Source of the DNA: an uncultured Marvinbryantia sp.
GTDB taxonomy: Bacteria; Bacillota; Clostridia; Lachnospirales; Lachnospiraceae
Assembly (NCBI GenBank): GCA_934373455.1
Contig: CAKRON010000055.1
Coordinates: forward strand, 1-17,879
Length of the DNA stretch: 17,879 nt
Direction: 5' to 3'
Part shown: positions 15,769 through 17,879 of the stretch, in pieces
Numbering within the stretch: position 1 is the first letter of the stretch
Layout of the letters: each line of letters opens with the position of its first letter
The notes under the pieces: model-generated
Database searches by the model: none
Told to the model about the DNA's origin: nothing
What the model saw: the letters and a program-made list of their open reading frames with translations, nothing else
Translations under genes and position numbers: made by a program

Positions 15769-16632
15769 TTATTCCTCTTTTAATTTTTCCGGAAATTCAA
15801 GGGTTACTCTGCCCAATTTCCCACTTCGGAAATCATCCATCAACAATGCTGCTGCTTTTGCGTAATCCAGTTCACCGCCTTTTATCAGGCATCCACGTGC
15901 CCTGGCAATATCTTCCAGAATCTGTACCGGTTCTTTTTCCTGGGATTCGTCGCAATGATAACGTTTTTCCAGCAGACCTTTATATTGCTCTCTGAGATAT
16001 TGGATCAGTTCAAGCGCAAGCTCATCAATATTCAAAATATCGTCATTAATGGATCCAATCATCGCAAGTCTCATTCCCACAGCCTGATCTTCGAATTTCG
16101 GCCATAAAATACCCGGAGTATCTAACAGTTCCACATTTTTATTTAAACGAATCCACTGTTTTCCCTTTGTCACACCTGGTTTATTTCCCGTCTTTGCGCA
16201 TGCTTTTCCAGCATATGTATTAATAAATGTAGACTTTCCTACATTTGGAATGCCAACAACCATTGCACGAACCGGACGGTTTTTTATACCACGTTTAAGG
16301 TCTCTTTCAATTTTTTCCTTACAAGCTTCCTGAATAATGGATGAGATCGCCTTCATCCCAGCTCCACTTCGGGAATCTACTTCCTGCACATAAAATCCCT
16401 TTTTCTGAAAAAATTCAGTCCATTTTTTGTTTGCTGCTTTATCAGCAAGGTCTGCTTTATTCAGCAAAATCAATCGGGATTTATTCTTTCCCAATTCATC
16501 AATATCGGGATTTCTGCTGGACAACGGCACTCTGGAATCTACCAGTTCAATAACCAGATCTATTAGCTTTATATCCTCCTGCATCATACGCTTTGCTTTG
16601 GTCATATGACCAGGGTACCACTGATAATTCAT
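15769..16632 (-). CDS. rbgA: Ribosome biogenesis GTPase RbgA (YlqF)
   Basis: A 287-residue, circularly permuted GTPase needed for late assembly of the 50S subunit in Firmicutes. The permuted motif order is clear: NKAD (58-61, G4) comes before GIPNVGKST (127-135, G1) and DTPG (171-174, G3). The N-terminus NYQWYPGHMTKAKR is a family signature. An ANTAR-like helical C-terminal region (about 200-280) completes it. The ATG at 16632 follows GGAGG by seven bases. It is preceded by lepB (10 bases) and followed by rnhB, the usual clostridial and bacillar order. Confidence 0.97.
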   Translation of the reverse strand: MNYQWYPGHMTKAKRMMQEDIKLIDLVIELVDSRVPLSSRNPDIDELGKNKSRLILLNKADLADKAANKKWTEFFQKKGFYVQEVDSRSGAGMKAISSIIQEACKEKIERDLKRGIKNRPVRAMVVGIPNVGKSTFINTYAGKACAKTGNKPGVTKGKQWIRLNKNVELLDTPGILWPKFEDQAVGMRLAMIGSINDDILNIDELALELIQYLREQYKGLLEKRYHCDESQEKEPVQILEDIARARGCLIKGGELDYAKAAALLMDDFRSGKLGRVTLEFPEKLKEE

Positions 16633-16642
16633 AAGTTTCCTC

Positions 16643-17227
16643 CTATTTTACTAATCCAAAATTGTCAAACGGCATAAAACGCAGCCATACACGTCCTTCG
16701 ATGTAATTTGCATCGACAAGACCAACATCTGCAAATCTGCTGTCTTCGCTGTTATTTCGATTATCACCCAGAACAAAATATTCTGTCGTTCCAAGTTTTA
16801 TTTCATCTGCTGCCAGCCCAGGATTGTTTATCGCCGGATAATCTGTCTTTTCTAAGTATACCGTTCCATTAATATATATCATACCATCTTTGATCTGAAC
16901 TGTTTCTCCAGGCAGACCAATCACCCTCTTAATGTATGTATGAGAGGTATCACTGCCATTTGGCTTAAACACTATGATATCATTTCGCTTCGGGGAACCG
17001 ATACGATAGGAAAATGTATCAATCAGAAGATGATCTCCATCTGACAGCGTCATCTCCATAGATTGTCCATTGTTCGTCCGAATTTGTCCAAAAAACAAAA
17101 CCAGAACAAAGGCGAGTAATATCACGACCAGGATTTCAAAAATCCATAACAAAATCCCCTTCATCTGCTCTCGTACAGATTTTTTTTCTTTTTGTCTCTT
17201 TCTCTGTGAACGTCCTTCTCTTTTCAT
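16643..17227 (-). CDS. lepB: Signal peptidase I
   Basis: A 194-residue membrane-anchored serine protease that removes signal peptides on the outer face. A highly basic N-terminus (KREGRSQRKRQKEKK) is followed by one membrane helix (about 24-47). The catalytic Ser is S56 in NGQSMEMTLSDGD and the general-base Lys is K100 in HTYIKRVIGLPGE. GDNRNNSEDSR is the third conserved block. The position after SM is usually xPT; here it is EMT, replacing the proline. The frame extends to a TTG at 17278 inside a terminator hairpin; the ATG at 17227 has AGGAG seven bases upstream and is the real start. Transcription must come through that hairpin from rplS. Confidence 0.95.
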   Translation of the reverse strand: MKREGRSQRKRQKEKKSVREQMKGILLWIFEILVVILLAFVLVLFFGQIRTNNGQSMEMTLSDGDHLLIDTFSYRIGSPKRNDIIVFKPNGSDTSHTYIKRVIGLPGETVQIKDGMIYINGTVYLEKTDYPAINNPGLAADEIKLGTTEYFVLGDNRNNSEDSRFADVGLVDANYIEGRVWLRFMPFDNFGLVK

Positions 17228-17251
17228 ATTTCTGCTCCTGAAATGACAAAA

Positions 17252-17269
17252 AGCTGTCCGAAGACAGCT
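17252..17269 (-). terminator. UUCG-loop hairpin between rplS and lepB
   Basis: On the minus strand AGCTGTC, a TTCG loop and GACAGCT form a 7-bp stem with a stable UUCG tetraloop, followed by TTTTGTC. It lies 13 bases after the rplS stop and about 25 bases before the lepB start codon. No promoter fits between it and lepB, so it is probably a partial terminator that makes L19 far more abundant than LepB and the genes behind it. Confidence 0.8.
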
Positions 17270-17282
17270 CTTTTTCAAAATC

Positions 17283-17630
17283 TTATTTTACAAGCTCTTT
17301 AACTTTTGCGCTCTTGCCGCTACGTTCTCTTAAGTAATTCAGTTTAGCACGTCTTACTTTACCTCTTCTGATAACTTCTACTTTTTCAACGTTCGGAGAG
17401 TGTAATGGCCATGTCTTTTCTACGCCGATTCCGTTAGAGCTCTTTCTTACTGTGAAAGTAGCACGTGTGCTTCCTCCCTGTTTCTTCAGAACGGTACCTT
17501 CAAAAACCTGAACACGTTCACGGTTACCTTCTTTGATTTTACCGTATACTCTTACAGTATCACCTACGTTAAACTGTGGCACATCTTCTCTTAACTGAGC
17601 TGCTTCAATATTTTTGATAATTTCCTGCAT
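17283..17630 (-). CDS. rplS: 50S ribosomal protein L19
   Basis: A 115-residue ribosomal protein located at the 30S-50S interface. The recognised core is [20 protein letters not shown], followed by [11 protein letters not shown] and [20 protein letters not shown], ending in [10 protein letters not shown]. Length is normal. The frame extends to an ATG at 17663, but that ATG has no Shine-Dalgarno sequence and lies in the leader RNA. The ATG at 17630 follows AAGGAGG by eight bases and begins with [14 protein letters not shown], the usual L19 start. It has its own promoter and an L19-type leader, so it is likely autoregulated, and it heads the lepB-rbgA-rnhB-yraN-pgeF run. Confidence 0.98.
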   Translation of the reverse strand: MQEIIKNIEAAQLREDVPQFNVGDTVRVYGKIKEGNRERVQVFEGTVLKKQGGSTRATFTVRKSSNGIGVEKTWPLHSPNVEKVEVIRRGKVRRAKLNYLRERSGKSAKVKELVK

Positions 17631-17707
17631 TTGTTGTTCCTCCTTATATTTTTGGATGTTCATAATACTGATTCGTAACAGAGGACCATCTTCTTCTCAC
17701 AACGAAT
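17631..17707 (-). ncRNA. L19 leader-like 5' UTR structure of rplS
   Basis: On the minus strand the transcript starts with ATTCGT (17702-17707) that pairs with ACGAAT (17671-17676), forming a closing stem; inside it GAG pairs with CTC around 17681-17698. This sits between the promoter and the ribosome binding site, where the Firmicutes L19 leader occurs. Such leaders let the ribosomal protein repress its own translation. The match is by position and fold as read by eye, not by a covariance search. The leader contains an unused in-frame ATG at 17663. Confidence 0.6.
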
Positions 17708-17710
17708 ATT

Positions 17711-17739
17711 ATCTTATCATGGGATTACTGAAAAAGCAA
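17711..17739 (-). promoter_or_regulatory. Promoter of rplS
   Basis: The minus strand shows TTGCTT (17734-17739), a 17-base spacer and TAAGAT (17711-17716). The -10 is preceded by TGA, an extended -10 element. It lies in the gap between the upstream stop (17751) and the leader RNA, so rplS can be transcribed independently of the upstream gene. Confidence 0.7.
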
Positions 17740-17750
17740 GAAAAATTTTA

Positions 17751-17879
17751 TTATAACTCCTCTTTTTCTTCTTCTGAATCCCCGGATTCTTCTATTGGTT
17801 CCTCTACGGATTCTGCAACGGATCCTTCTACTGCTTCTTCTACTATTTCCTCTTCCGTTGCTTCCTCTGCAGATTCTTC
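17751..17879 (-). CDS. Acidic C-terminal tail of an upstream protein, probably TrmD (partial)
   Basis: The last 42 codons of a gene entering from the right edge, ending in TAA at 17751-17753. The peptide is low complexity, with 20 glutamates in 42 residues, alternating with V, A, S and I, and ends in KEEL. The sequence itself is not diagnostic. The next gene, rplS, is normally preceded by trmD (tRNA m1G37 methyltransferase) in Firmicutes, so a TrmD with an acidic extension is the most likely identity. A different protein cannot be excluded. Confidence 0.5.
   Translation of the reverse strand, partial: EESAEEATEEEIVEEAVEGSVAESVEEPIEESGDSEEEKEEL

Noticed and set aside
17228..17278. TTG start for a longer LepB
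   Set aside because: It lies inside the rplS terminator hairpin, while an ATG at 17227 has a good ribosome binding site.
1..17879. Insertion sequences, phage genes, toxin-antitoxin or defence genes
   Set aside because: No transposase, integrase, attachment site or defence-type protein was seen; gene order and codon use look native throughout.

Overview
The window looks like chromosome of a low-GC, Gram-positive anaerobe of the Lachnospiraceae. The best guess is a Blautia-type gut acetogen. The left end carries Wood-Ljungdahl (acetyl-CoA pathway) genes: a CooC nickel ATPase, CooT, and a MetF/MetV/RnfC2-type methylenetetrahydrofolate reductase. The rest is the typical clostridial housekeeping order rplS-lepB-rbgA-rnhB-yraN-pgeF. 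No mobile element, CRISPR array, tRNA, rRNA or phage gene was seen. All genes but one (prs) lie on the minus strand.

Layout, left to right. 1-965: a nickel-handling operon transcribed leftwards: a His/Cys-rich protein, then CooT, then CooC, which runs off the left edge; a clear promoter precedes it. 966-1285: AT-rich spacer with that promoter and the terminator of the next operon. 1286-4789: rnfC2-metV-metF, encoding the methylene-THF reductase module. RnfC2 is itself a MetV-like domain fused to an RnfC core, so the operon holds two MetV modules side by side. 4790-5048: its probable promoter and a terminator-like hairpin. 5049-7858: an ABC importer (binding protein, permease, ATPase) with its own strong promoter and an intercistronic hairpin after the binding-protein gene. 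7966-12322: operon of a PDZ/radical-SAM DUF512 protein, der, plsY and gpsA, with overlapping or near-abutting genes (ribosome assembly GTPase plus phospholipid precursor synthesis). 12323-12538: divergent promoter region. 12539-13711: prs on the plus strand, an unusually long and divergent PRPP synthetase. 13715-13738: bidirectional terminator. 13745-17630: rplS-lepB-rbgA-rnhB-yraN-pgeF, with a promoter and an L19-leader-like RNA in front of rplS. 17751-17879: acidic C-terminal tail of an upstream protein, probably TrmD.

How the genes work together: the left third builds the methyl branch reductase and supplies nickel to CO dehydrogenase/acetyl-CoA synthase, whose structural genes should lie beyond the left edge. 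GpsA and PlsY make and acylate glycerol-3-phosphate. Der, RbgA and L19 serve the 50S ribosomal subunit. LepB processes secreted proteins, including perhaps the binding protein of the ABC importer. Several upstream in-frame start codons were rejected in favour of internal starts with a good ribosome binding site: metF, the binding protein, gpsA, plsY, prs, pgeF, lepB and rplS. The most interesting items are the doubled MetV module, the CooJ-like His-rich protein with an inverted domain order, the divergent PRPP synthetase, and the unassigned DUF512 radical-SAM protein. No wholly new system is evident.
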